This document shows positions 1-6,456 of a DNA stretch of 6,456 nt, piece by piece (within the stretch, counting starts at the first letter, position 1; each line of letters opens with the position of its first letter). Source of the DNA: Vallitaleaceae bacterium (GTDB lineage Bacteria; Bacillota; Clostridia; Lachnospirales; Vallitaleaceae); contig JAQICP010000284.1 of NCBI GenBank assembly GCA_027858555.1, forward strand, positions 1 to 6,456, in the 5' to 3' direction. The position numbers and the translations under genes were made by a program. Under the pieces are notes generated by a model that made no database searches, was not told the origin of the DNA, and was given only the letters and a program-made list of their open reading frames with translations.

Positions 1-342
1 TGCGATTCTTCATCTTGCGGTGTCTGTACCGTTTTACTAGATGGGAAACCTATTGCATCTTGTAGTTATCTGACTGTAAAGGCAGATGGCCACTCGGTAA
101 CAACTGTGGAAGGTATTGCAGAAGAGGCCTCCTTGTTAGCGGATTATTTTGGCCATGAGGGAGCAGACCAATGTGGATTTTGTAACCCTGGACTAGCCCT
201 TACGGTATACGCCATGAAGAACGAATTAGTCAACCCAACAGATGATGATATAAGAGATTATATGGTTGGTAACTTATGCAGATGTACTGGCTATATAGCG
301 CAGCATGAAGCCATCAAAAAATATATGGAGGTGAGCCTATGA
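1..342 (+). CDS. Molybdenum hydroxylase [2Fe-2S] iron-sulfur subunit (5'-truncated)
   Basis: This is the small electron-transfer subunit of a xanthine dehydrogenase-family enzyme. It carries electrons from the Mo centre through two [2Fe-2S] clusters. The frame is open from base 1, so the true start lies upstream; 113 residues are visible of a family usually about 150-170 long. Counting from the first visible codon, the plant-ferredoxin-type cluster cysteines are C1, C6, C9 and C21 (the CxxxxCGxC pattern followed by ASC). The all-helical second cluster domain has QCGFC at 57-61 and CRCTGY at 93-98. Gln57 matches the conserved Gln next to the Mo cofactor. The usual QCGFCTPG motif reads QCGFCNPG here. 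The gene ends in an ATGA overlap with the catalytic subunit, and its last codons contain that gene's ribosome binding site, so translation is probably coupled. Family assignment is very secure; the substrate cannot be told from this subunit. Confidence 0.95.
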   Translation, partial: CDSSSCGVCTVLLDGKPIASCSYLTVKADGHSVTTVEGIAEEASLLADYFGHEGADQCGFCNPGLALTVYAMKNELVNPTDDDIRDYMVGNLCRCTGYIAQHEAIKKYMEVSL

Positions 343-2651
343 GATGTGTCAGTCATGAACTCCCATCAGTTGATGGTAAAGGTTTGATGTTAGGAAAACC
401 AGCTTATACAGATGATTTGGCAGAGCCTAATTCATTGGTTGTTAAGGTACTTAGAAGTCCACATGCTCACGCTATTATTACATCAATTAACACTGAAAAA
501 GCAAAAGTCTTAGAAGGCGTGATTTGTGTGCTAACTCATAAAGATTTCAAACGAATTCCATTTACCAGAGCAGGTCAAGGCTATCCAGAACCTTCTCCAC
601 ATGACAAGTTCATATTAGATGAACGGGTTAGATATGTGGGAGATGAAGTAGCGGCTGTTGCTGCAGAGGACGAGATTATTGCACTACGTGCTTTAGAATT
701 GATAGAAGTTAAGTACCAGGTATTACCAGCTATTTTAGATTTTGAAACAGCTTATAAGAACGAATCCATCATACATCCAGAACCTGAAATTCATGAGATG
801 TTTCCTATTGGGTTTGAGCCTAAAGAGAATATTGCGGCTACTTATGAAATGGAAGTGGGTAGTGTTGAAGATGTATTATTAAAAGCAGATGTGATCTATA
901 AAGAGACTTACTATACACAAGCCCAGGCCCATGTGATGATGGAACCACATACGTCTAATGCGCGAATTGATTATCAAGGGCGTCTGGTCATCTATTCATC
1001 AACCCAAACACCTTTCCATGTGAGGCGTATACTTTCACAAGGATTAGAATATCCACTTAGTAAGATTCGTGTGATTAAACCGCGAGTGGGCGGTGGTTTT
1101 GGTGGTAAGCAATGTATCCACGGAGAATTCTTTGTGGCTGCTGTGACCTTGAGGACAGGAAGACCTTGTAAAATGAATTACACCAGAAAAGAAGTATTTG
1201 AATCTTATTATTCAAGACATCCGATGCGTTTTGATATTACACTAGGGGCTTCAAAGAGTGGTAAATTACAAGGTATAGATATGCGTGTTTTATCTGATAC
1301 AGGGGCTTATGGAGAACATGCCCTTACAGTATTTATGATTGCAGGCTCTAAGGTGCTACCTATGTATAATAAAGTGGGTGCAGTTAGATTCGGTGGTAAA
1401 GTGGTTTATACTAATCACACACCAGCTGGAGCATACAGAGGTTATGGTGCCATTCAAGGTAATTACGCCATTGAATCAGCTGTTGAAAACCTATGTGCGA
1501 AGCTTGGTATCGATTCAATCACTTTTAGAAAGATGAATATGATTGATGAGGGTGAGACTTCACCAATCTTTGCAAAGATGGGAGAAGGCACTGAAGGCAC
1601 AGCCATGAATATGGATTCTTGCAAGCTTCCCTATTGTGTAGATCAAGGAGCCAAGCTCATCGATTGGCACTTAAAATACCCAAGGCAACAACTTTCTAAG
1701 ACTAAAGTGAAAGGTATGGGTATGGCAATAGCCATGCAAGGCTCCGGTATTCCTTATATCGATATGGCATCAGCAATCATTAAACTTAACGATGATGGAT
1801 TTTATAATCTACTAATAGGTGCCACAGATATTGGACAGGGCAGTGACACCGTGCTTGCTCAGATTGCAGCAGAGTCTCTTGGCACCACGCTGGACCAAGT
1901 GATTGTGTATTCATCCGATTCCGATCTGACACCATTTGATACAGGGGCGTATGCTTCATCAACGACTTACATTTCAGGAAACGCGGTTAAAAAAGCCGCT
2001 GACAATATGCGCCAGATGATAATAGAAGAAGGTGCAAAAGCCTTGGAGGTTAGTGTAGACGACGTTATATACGATGGGAGCACACTTCAAGTGAGGGATT
2101 CAGATAAAACAATGACTTTGAAAGAGCTGGCCAATCGTCTCTATTATAATGAAGATCAGAGACAATTGGTTGCCACAGATTCCTATGTTGGCACTATTTC
2201 GCCACCCCCATTCATGGCAGGTTTTGTGGAAGTGGATGTGGATATAGAAACAGGTGAATTTGATATAGTGGACTATGTAGCGGTTGTAGATTGTGGGACC
2301 ACTATCAATCCATTACTGGCAAGAGGTCAAGTTGAAGGTGGCATATTACAAGGTATCGGCATGGCAGTCTATGAGGACGTCATCTATAATGCCAAAGGCG
2401 TACAGGTCACTAATAATCTGATGAACTATAGAATTCCAACCCGTAAAGAAGTCACTTCCATACGAGTGGAATTTGCAGATAGTTATGAAGAATCCGGTCC
2501 ATATGGTGCGAAATCAGTGGGTGAAATAGGTATTGATACACCTCCGGCAGCCATTGCCAATGCTATCTATAATGCTGTAGGTGTCAGAATTACAAGTTTG
2601 CCGATAACACCAGAAAAAGTACTCTCAGGTATTATGGCGTTGAAGAAGTGA
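339..2651 (+). CDS. Xanthine dehydrogenase-family molybdopterin-binding (catalytic) subunit
   Basis: This is the large catalytic subunit of a molybdenum hydroxylase, which inserts water-derived oxygen into a heterocycle at a Mo-pterin centre; it is a cytoplasmic family. At 770 residues it is full length for the separate-subunit form. The start is supported by GGAGGTGA at 327-334, four bases before the ATG. An a/b hammerhead domain covers roughly residues 15-130 (VDGKGLMLGKPAYTDDL near the N-terminus), followed by two Mo-cofactor-binding domains. Visible motifs are STQTPF (221-226), the glycine loop PRVGGGFGGKQ (248-258), AYRGYGAIQ (365-373, usual form AFRGFGxxQ), QGSGIP (467-472), GATDIGQGSD (494-503), VDCGTTINPLLARGQVEGG in the C-terminal third, and KSVGEIG (725-731). 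Glu729 sits where the family has its catalytic base. Purine hydroxylase is the best guess from the neighbours, but specificity is not readable; related enzymes act on nicotinate, aldehydes and other N-heterocycles. A FAD subunit is not in this window. Confidence 0.95.
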   Translation: MRCVSHELPSVDGKGLMLGKPAYTDDLAEPNSLVVKVLRSPHAHAIITSINTEKAKVLEGVICVLTHKDFKRIPFTRAGQGYPEPSPHDKFILDERVRYVGDEVAAVAAEDEIIALRALELIEVKYQVLPAILDFETAYKNESIIHPEPEIHEMFPIGFEPKENIAATYEMEVGSVEDVLLKADVIYKETYYTQAQAHVMMEPHTSNARIDYQGRLVIYSSTQTPFHVRRILSQGLEYPLSKIRVIKPRVGGGFGGKQCIHGEFFVAAVTLRTGRPCKMNYTRKEVFESYYSRHPMRFDITLGASKSGKLQGIDMRVLSDTGAYGEHALTVFMIAGSKVLPMYNKVGAVRFGGKVVYTNHTPAGAYRGYGAIQGNYAIESAVENLCAKLGIDSITFRKMNMIDEGETSPIFAKMGEGTEGTAMNMDSCKLPYCVDQGAKLIDWHLKYPRQQLSKTKVKGMGMAIAMQGSGIPYIDMASAIIKLNDDGFYNLLIGATDIGQGSDTVLAQIAAESLGTTLDQVIVYSSDSDLTPFDTGAYASSTTYISGNAVKKAADNMRQMIIEEGAKALEVSVDDVIYDGSTLQVRDSDKTMTLKELANRLYYNEDQRQLVATDSYVGTISPPPFMAGFVEVDVDIETGEFDIVDYVAVVDCGTTINPLLARGQVEGGILQGIGMAVYEDVIYNAKGVQVTNNLMNYRIPTRKEVTSIRVEFADSYEESGPYGAKSVGEIGIDTPPAAIANAIYNAVGVRITSLPITPEKVLSGIMALKK

Positions 2652-2652
2652 G

Positions 2653-2769
2653 AAACTATTACAACACACTATAAGCATGTAATATAGCAAGAAACATTAA
2701 CAATATACAATAGCGACAAATAATGGCAACAAACATTAGTAATATACTTTAACGACAAATAATGGCAAC
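2653..2769. repeat. Tandem 39-bp direct repeats in an A-rich intergenic gap
   Basis: Two adjacent 39-bp units, 2692-2730 and 2731-2769, match at 34 of 39 positions by hand alignment. Both begin AAACATTA and both end CGACAAATAATGGCAAC or a one-base variant. The preceding 39 bases (2653-2691), which start just after the stop codon of the catalytic subunit, match the first unit at 23 of 39 positions in the same register and look like a decayed third copy. The start of a fourth (CATTAAC at 2774-2780) follows. The units lie between the Mo subunit and the membrane protein gene. They contain stop codons and no plausible reading frame. They are too close together for a CRISPR array, since there are no spacers. 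Function is unknown: they could be regulator binding sites or a simple slippage duplication. Confidence 0.8.
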
Positions 2770-2833
2770 AAGCCATTAACATATGAAACAAAGTATTATT
2801 CTATGCTAAATGATAAAAATATAATAATTACAC

Positions 2834-2838
2834 GGAGG
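2834..2838 (+). promoter_or_regulatory. Ribosome binding site GGAGG of the membrane protein gene
   Basis: GGAGG lies seven bases before the ATG at 2846 and fixes that start. It separates the real gene from an overlapping frame that begins at 2803 and has no such signal. Confidence 0.85.
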
Positions 2839-2845
2839 AATCACA

Positions 2846-3475
2846 ATGAAAAAACAACGAAACGGATTGTCTACGATTCTATTCTATGGTGCCATATGGG
2901 GTATTATAGAAGCGACACTAGGGTATGTGTTACATTTAGTGCCAACTTTTATAGCTGGACTGATTATGTTCCCAATAGCTTCATTTATACTGGTCAGAGT
3001 TTATAGAGTATTAGGCTCAAGAAGTAGCATTCTTTATGTTGGATTAGTCGCAGCTGCTATAAAATCAGTTGACTTTTTCTTGCCAGAACTAAGTGTGTTT
3101 AAGACACTTAATCCTATGGTTAGCATTATTGTTGAAGCCATGATTGTAATGGTTGTGTATCCATATCTTGTAAATACAAAATCGTTAGTAAGCGGCATCG
3201 GAGCAGTAATGGCGTCACTTGGTTGGCGAGCTGTATTTGTGTTATATATGTATATTCAGTTTATAATGACAGGTAATCTAGCTCAGTTTTTAGCAACACC
3301 TGCAGATGGCGTCAGCTTCGTAGTAATTAGTGGCACGCTTAGTGCTTGTTTGTTATTCGGTGCGGTTTGGCTTGAATCAAAAAAGAGGCTACTAGTTGGA
3401 AATGTATTTAATCTAAAACCAGTGATCGTTGGCTCAACATTACTTGTGGCGCTTATAGTCACCTATGTTATGTAA
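2846..3475 (+). CDS. Polytopic integral membrane protein of unknown function (209 aa)
   Basis: I do not recognise this family. The protein is very hydrophobic, with about seven predicted membrane segments by eye: residues 10-29, 32-50, 60-79, 90-108, 114-140, 155-175 and 192-208. Positive charges fall in the loops expected to be cytoplasmic (KKQR at the N-terminus, R51/R54/R59, K112, KKR at 179-181), which supports an N-in, C-out topology. Several charged residues sit inside hydrophobic stretches: E22, K73, D76, E97 and R128, the last in GWR. This suggests a polar ligand or ion site within the membrane. No signal peptide, ATPase motif or catalytic motif is visible. Size and segment number are similar to substrate-binding S components of ECF vitamin transporters, but I see no decisive motif. 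Gaps of 194 and 222 bp on either side, unlike the near-zero gaps elsewhere, suggest it is transcribed or inserted separately. Substrate uptake or product export for the neighbouring pathway is inference only. Confidence 0.85.
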   Translation: MKKQRNGLSTILFYGAIWGIIEATLGYVLHLVPTFIAGLIMFPIASFILVRVYRVLGSRSSILYVGLVAAAIKSVDFFLPELSVFKTLNPMVSIIVEAMIVMVVYPYLVNTKSLVSGIGAVMASLGWRAVFVLYMYIQFIMTGNLAQFLATPADGVSFVVISGTLSACLLFGAVWLESKKRLLVGNVFNLKPVIVGSTLLVALIVTYVM

Positions 3476-3697
3476 GTTGAGTATGCATTGCAACAGAAAG
3501 TTATAAGAATTAGCGATATAATTCGAGCATCTTATTGACTAGATCAAGAGTTAACCTAGCTATAGGCATAGTACAGGGACGTATGTTAGTTCTTCTAGGC
3601 ATACGGGGTATACATACATGATGTTTAACGTATTTTATGCATATATCGATGTTAATGATTACACATAGTACGACAATACACAAAGGCATGGTGATAT
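3476..3697. other. Intergenic region with small inverted and direct repeats, no gene seen
   Basis: These 222 bases separate the membrane protein gene from the XdhC-like gene. No frame with a ribosome binding site or recognisable protein is present. There is a 6-bp inverted repeat with a 6-base loop at 3507-3524 (GAATTA/TAATTC). The octamer TAGGCATA occurs at 3563-3570 and 3596-3603, 33 bp apart, with a 7-of-8 relative TATGCATA at 3636-3643. A TTGACT at 3535-3540 resembles a -35 box, but a -10 box at normal spacing is poor. No hairpin followed by a T-run was found, so there is no clear intrinsic terminator for the membrane protein gene. The region is the most likely place for a promoter or operator of the downstream genes, which is inference. 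Confidence 0.5.
3507..3524. repeat. Short inverted repeat (6-bp arms, 6-base loop)
   Basis: GAATTA at 3507-3512 is the exact reverse complement of TAATTC at 3519-3524. A second, overlapping pair, ATAAGA at 3503-3508 and TCTTAT at 3530-3535, could form an alternative longer-range stem. It lies about 30 bp after the membrane protein stop codon and just before the TTGACT box. No T-run follows, so it does not look like an intrinsic terminator. An operator or a chance AT-rich palindrome are both possible. Confidence 0.4.
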
Positions 3698-4510
3698 ATG
3701 GATATCTATGATGCATTACTAAAACACAAACAAAACGGGGAATCCTGTATGATGGTTACCGTCGTCGAAAAACATGGAGAAGGACCGGTAGAAGTTGGTA
3801 AAAAGATGTTGGTGACTGAGTCTGATGAGGCTTATGGTACGGTTGGTGGTGGCGCCCTTGAATACGCAGCAAGGGAGTTATGCAAAACACTTATGGATGC
3901 CCATGAAAGCACCCTTAAGAAATATTTGCTTAATGAAGGTAAGATTATTGAAGATGCCGAAACCCTTCCCATGGCTTGTGGTGGGACCGCTACCCTTTTC
4001 TTTGAGTATATTGGGGTGAAAGGGCATGTGTATATTTTTGGCGCCGGTCATGTTGGACAGGCACTCACTAATATACTAAAGACCATGCCTTATCACATAA
4101 CAGTGATTGATGATCGACCGGAAGTCATTCAAGTATTTCACGGTGCCGATGAGACTTACTGTATGGCATTTACAGATTATATTGAGGCGCATTCGATTAA
4201 GCAAGGCAGTTATGTCATCGTATGCACACCATCCCATAAATACGATTACAATGTGATCCATAAGGTGCTTGAACTCAGCTTAAAGCCAAAGTACATCGGT
4301 ATGCTCTGTTCCATAACAAAGTTGAAGGATTACTTAAGTAAAACAATTGACGCCTTTGGTGAGGATGTCGATTTGTCTAACTTCTATTCACCTATTGGTC
4401 TTGATACTGGTGGTGGTTCGCCAGCTGAAATCGCTATATCCATTGCCGCTGAAATGCTTACCATCGAGTACAATAAGCATGGGGCTAAGCATATGAGGGG
4501 TAAGTATTAA
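3698..4510 (+). CDS. xdhC: XdhC/CoxI-family molybdenum hydroxylase maturation factor
   Basis: Proteins of this family bind the Mo cofactor and assist its sulfuration and insertion into xanthine dehydrogenase-type enzymes; they are not subunits of the final enzyme. The 270 residues are normal length and show both domains. The N-terminal XdhC_CoxI part has GTVGGGALEY (47-56) and MACGGTATLFFE (92-103). The C-terminal Rossmann-like part has VYIFGAGHVGQAL (111-123), DDRPE (138-142), TPSHKYD (177-183), YIGMLCS (199-205) and PIGLDTGGGSPAEIA (232-246). The start at 3698 is the only good in-frame choice, as a stop lies two codons upstream. The ribosome binding site is weak: AAAGG at 3682-3686 is 11 bases away. 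The stop overlaps the next start by one base (TAATG), so the genes are probably co-translated. The symbol follows the accessory-factor naming, not the E. coli Fe-S subunit that shares it. The likely client is the hydroxylase at 1-2651. Confidence 0.92.
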   Translation: MDIYDALLKHKQNGESCMMVTVVEKHGEGPVEVGKKMLVTESDEAYGTVGGGALEYAARELCKTLMDAHESTLKKYLLNEGKIIEDAETLPMACGGTATLFFEYIGVKGHVYIFGAGHVGQALTNILKTMPYHITVIDDRPEVIQVFHGADETYCMAFTDYIEAHSIKQGSYVIVCTPSHKYDYNVIHKVLELSLKPKYIGMLCSITKLKDYLSKTIDAFGEDVDLSNFYSPIGLDTGGGSPAEIAISIAAEMLTIEYNKHGAKHMRGKY

Positions 4511-5106
4511 TGGTTTATATAGTAACAGGGCGTATTAATTCAGGCAAGACTACTAAAATGATTGAACTTTTTAAAGGGCTTAATGGACAAAGAAGTGTTG
4601 AAGGTATGAGTGGTCCGGGAAGTGAGTCTGTGTATGCTACCGGTAATGCTACTAGTAATGATACTGGCAAAGATGCTATAGATTACAACAGACTCGATAT
4701 GAACTCAGATGGTTTCATAGCAGAAAAGATTATGGTTGGTAACCAAGTTAATGGTTACAAAGCGACTCAATTATCAAATGGTAATCAGATGGATTTGATT
4801 GTAAGAGAAGAAGATGTAGCAAAAGATTACGAGACACTCTGTCAGATTGGACCTTATTGTTTGTCAAAAAAAGCAGTAAGTTGGATAGAAACTTGTATCA
4901 AGGATATGATTGGCTTTGGTATGAAAGCCATATTTTTAGATGAGATAGGTCCTTTGGAACTCGCGGGCAAAGGCTTCGATGGGATACTACAAAAAATGTT
5001 GAAATCAAGAAGTAATATATATATCACAGTGAGAGAAGATCTGATTCAAGATGTGGTTACTAGATATGATATCAAGAAGTATCAACTTATAAAGACTGGA
5101 GATTAG
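4510..5106 (+). CDS. THEP1-like P-loop nucleoside-triphosphatase (NTPase_1 type) with insertion
   Basis: This is a small cytoplasmic P-loop protein of the THEP1/NTPase_1 kind, members of which hydrolyse nucleoside triphosphates in vitro; their cellular roles are mostly unclear. The Walker A loop is GRINSGKTT at 7-15. The Walker B motif, IFLDEIGPLEL at 141-151, contains the DEIGPLE signature typical of this family. Between them, DGFIAEKIMVGNQVNGYKA (67-85) matches the family core strands. Residues about 26-66 form a Ser/Gly/Asn/Thr/Asp-rich, weakly structured stretch where I would expect only a short loop, which makes the 198-residue protein longer than a minimal member. GAGGGG at 4495-4500 lies nine bases before the ATG. 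The start shares a base with the xdhC-like stop, and the next gene begins five bases after this one ends, so it is very likely part of the same operon. A role in cofactor maturation or in nucleotide handling for purine breakdown is inference. Confidence 0.87.
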   Translation: MVYIVTGRINSGKTTKMIELFKGLNGQRSVEGMSGPGSESVYATGNATSNDTGKDAIDYNRLDMNSDGFIAEKIMVGNQVNGYKATQLSNGNQMDLIVREEDVAKDYETLCQIGPYCLSKKAVSWIETCIKDMIGFGMKAIFLDEIGPLELAGKGFDGILQKMLKSRSNIYITVREDLIQDVVTRYDIKKYQLIKTGD

Positions 5107-5111
5107 TAATA

Positions 5112-6416
5112 ATGGCACTCTATGACATAGGGATATTCAATGGCAAAGCTTATATAGACGGTTATCTGGTACGAAAAAATCTATACATTCAAGGTGAGAA
5201 GATAGTGGCTATATCTTCAGATGTTTTTGAATGCAATAGTGTTTATGATGCGAAAGATAGATGGATTTTACCAGGATTTATTGATCCTCATGTGCATTTT
5301 GAACTAAATGTCGGTGCTTATACGTCAGCAGACGATTTCAAAACAGGCTCAGTCGCAGCGGCATATGGCGGCATTACAACAATAATTGATTTTCTGGATC
5401 CCATATCAAAGGCAGATCAGTTAGAACCTGCATTAATCGCAAGGAAAGCCTTGGCTGAAAAGTCAGTCATAGATTATGCATTTCATGCGACCGTAGCTAA
5501 TCCTAAGGGGGAAGTTGGTAATATTGTCAAAGAGATGACAAGGTTAAACCTTGAATCAGTCAAGTTATTTACCACCTATTCAGATTCAGATAGAAGAACC
5601 TATGATAAAGAAATTATCGAACTGCTAACATTATCAAAAGAACAGAACTTTATAGTTTTAGCCCATATAGAGAATGACGATATGATTAGACTGGATGAAG
5701 AATTTCTTGTGAAGGACTTGACCCTTAGTCGTCCATCAGAAGCTGAAACATCAGAAGCACTTAAGCTAGCTCAGTTTGCTAGGGACACAGAGGGTAAGCT
5801 GTACATGGTCCACCTAAGTTCAGGTAAGACACTAGAAACATTAGTAGATAACTACTCAGATATACTTGGCAAGCATATGTTTATTGAGAGTTGTCCACAT
5901 TATTTTTATTTAAATGAAAGTGTATTTCAAAAAAGTGATGGTTATCTGTATCTGCTTGCGCCACCATTACGCCGACAAATAGAAGTTAATAAATTAAAAA
6001 AATTATTTGCTCATGTCAGTACCATTGGCACAGACCATTGTCCTTTTATGAGCTATGAAAAAAATAAAACACAGTTGATAGGAACGCCTATGGGCATCGG
6101 TGGCGTTGAGCATGCATTTGACTTGATGTATAGCTTGTACGGCATTAACGCAATAGATAAAATGACCGTGAGTACTGCTAAAATATATGGTTTATATCCA
6201 GAAAAAGGTAGTTTGAACATTGGTACGGATGCAGATATAGTGATTTATAATCCTGACCATATACATGCCATTAATGGTGGTCACTCGAATTGTGATTATA
6301 ATGTCTATAAAGGAAAGAAAGTACTAGGTCAGGTGGAAGCAACCATCTGCAGCGGTAGATTTATTATTGATAATGGTGAGCTAGTGACACTGAAAACAGG
6401 TAAGTATTTGGGTTAA
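5112..6416 (+). CDS. Dihydropyrimidinase/hydantoinase-like cyclic amidohydrolase
   Basis: This is a metal-dependent amidohydrolase of the dihydropyrimidinase, hydantoinase, allantoinase and dihydroorotase superfamily, which opens cyclic amide or ureide rings hydrolytically. The 434 residues are slightly short for dihydropyrimidinases. All expected metal ligands are visible: H60 and H62 (GFIDPHVHF), K151 as the carboxylated bridging lysine (VKLFTTY), H185 (LAHIEN), H234 (MVHLSSG) and D308 (GTDHCPF). Y156, five residues after the lysine, matches the substrate-contact tyrosine of dihydropyrimidinases. APPLRR (283-288) and the C-terminal ADIVIYNPD and VYKGKKVLGQ also fit that group better than allantoinase or biosynthetic dihydroorotase, for which there is no pyrimidine-synthesis context. 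GGAG at 5098-5101 is ten bases upstream of the ATG. It follows the NTPase by five bases. In a Mo hydroxylase cluster the likely substrate is a ring compound from purine or pyrimidine breakdown, but this is inferred. Confidence 0.93.
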   Translation: MALYDIGIFNGKAYIDGYLVRKNLYIQGEKIVAISSDVFECNSVYDAKDRWILPGFIDPHVHFELNVGAYTSADDFKTGSVAAAYGGITTIIDFLDPISKADQLEPALIARKALAEKSVIDYAFHATVANPKGEVGNIVKEMTRLNLESVKLFTTYSDSDRRTYDKEIIELLTLSKEQNFIVLAHIENDDMIRLDEEFLVKDLTLSRPSEAETSEALKLAQFARDTEGKLYMVHLSSGKTLETLVDNYSDILGKHMFIESCPHYFYLNESVFQKSDGYLYLLAPPLRRQIEVNKLKKLFAHVSTIGTDHCPFMSYEKNKTQLIGTPMGIGGVEHAFDLMYSLYGINAIDKMTVSTAKIYGLYPEKGSLNIGTDADIVIYNPDHIHAINGGHSNCDYNVYKGKKVLGQVEATICSGRFIIDNGELVTLKTGKYLG

Positions 6417-6428
6417 GTGAGGTGCCAT

Positions 6429-6456
6429 ATGAAAGCAATAATTAATACAACAGTGT
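6429..6456 (+). CDS. Start of the next gene in the run (3'-truncated, product unknown)
   Basis: An ATG at 6429 is preceded by GAGGTG at 6419-6424 with a four-base spacer, and it begins 12 bases after the amidohydrolase stop. Only nine codons are visible, reading MKAIINTTV, with no stop. The strong ribosome binding site and tight spacing make a co-transcribed gene likely. The nine residues look like the first beta strand of many amidohydrolases, but that is far too little to name a product. Confidence 0.6.

Noticed and set aside
2656..2687. Possible terminator after the catalytic subunit (CTATTAC with GTAATATAG)
   Set aside because: The arms pair imperfectly, the stem is weak and no T-run follows.
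2653..2808. CRISPR-like array
   Set aside because: The units are directly abutting with no unique spacers, and no cas genes are present.
2820..2825. Perfect TATAAT hexamer upstream of the membrane protein gene
   Set aside because: Transcription from it would start at about 2832, on top of the ribosome binding site, and no acceptable -35 box lies 16-18 bp upstream.
2803..3006. Open frame of 67 codons overlapping the start of the membrane protein gene
   Set aside because: It is in another frame of a clear gene, has no ribosome binding site, and its translation resembles no protein; the GGAGG at 2834-2838 serves the ATG at 2846.
3535..3566. Possible promoter TTGACT with TATAGG
   Set aside because: The spacer is 20 bp and the -10 box is weak, so it is noted under the intergenic region but not called as a promoter.
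3510..3716. Minus-strand open frame of 68 codons in the 3476-3697 gap
   Set aside because: It runs into the xdhC-like gene on the opposite strand, shows no family motif and lies in AT-rich intergenic DNA, so it is probably chance.

Overview
The window is an AT-rich piece of a bacterial chromosome with closely packed genes, all on the + strand. Strong GGAGG-type ribosome binding sites, ATGA and TAATG start/stop overlaps and the protein families point to an anaerobic Clostridia-type Firmicute. That assignment is inferred from style and gene content, because the window holds no marker gene. Almost all of it is one catabolic locus built around a molybdenum hydroxylase of the xanthine dehydrogenase family.

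Layout. Bases 1-342 are the 3' part of the [2Fe-2S] subunit. It overlaps by 4 bp the 770-residue molybdopterin-binding catalytic subunit (339-2651). A 194-bp A-rich gap follows, containing tandem 39-bp repeats (2653-2769). Then comes an unrecognised 209-residue polytopic membrane protein (2846-3475). A second gap (3476-3697) holds no convincing gene but has small inverted and direct repeats. A tightly coupled run follows: an XdhC/CoxI-family maturation factor (3698-4510), a THEP1-like P-loop NTPase with an unusual low-complexity insertion (4510-5106), a dihydropyrimidinase/hydantoinase-like amidohydrolase (5112-6416), and the first nine codons of another gene (6429 onward).

How the genes may work together. 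The Fe-S and Mo subunits would hydroxylate an N-heterocycle and pass electrons out through the iron-sulfur clusters. No FAD subunit is visible, so it may lie upstream. The XdhC-like protein would mature the Mo cofactor. The amidohydrolase would open a cyclic amide ring made by this or a neighbouring enzyme. This fits anaerobic purine catabolism (xanthine, urate or related compounds), in which hydantoinase-like enzymes and Mo hydroxylases are often clustered, but the true substrate cannot be read from the sequence. The membrane protein could handle substrate or product transport, and the NTPase has no established role here. The parts least explained by known biology are the membrane protein, the NTPase insertion and the repeats in the two intergenic gaps.
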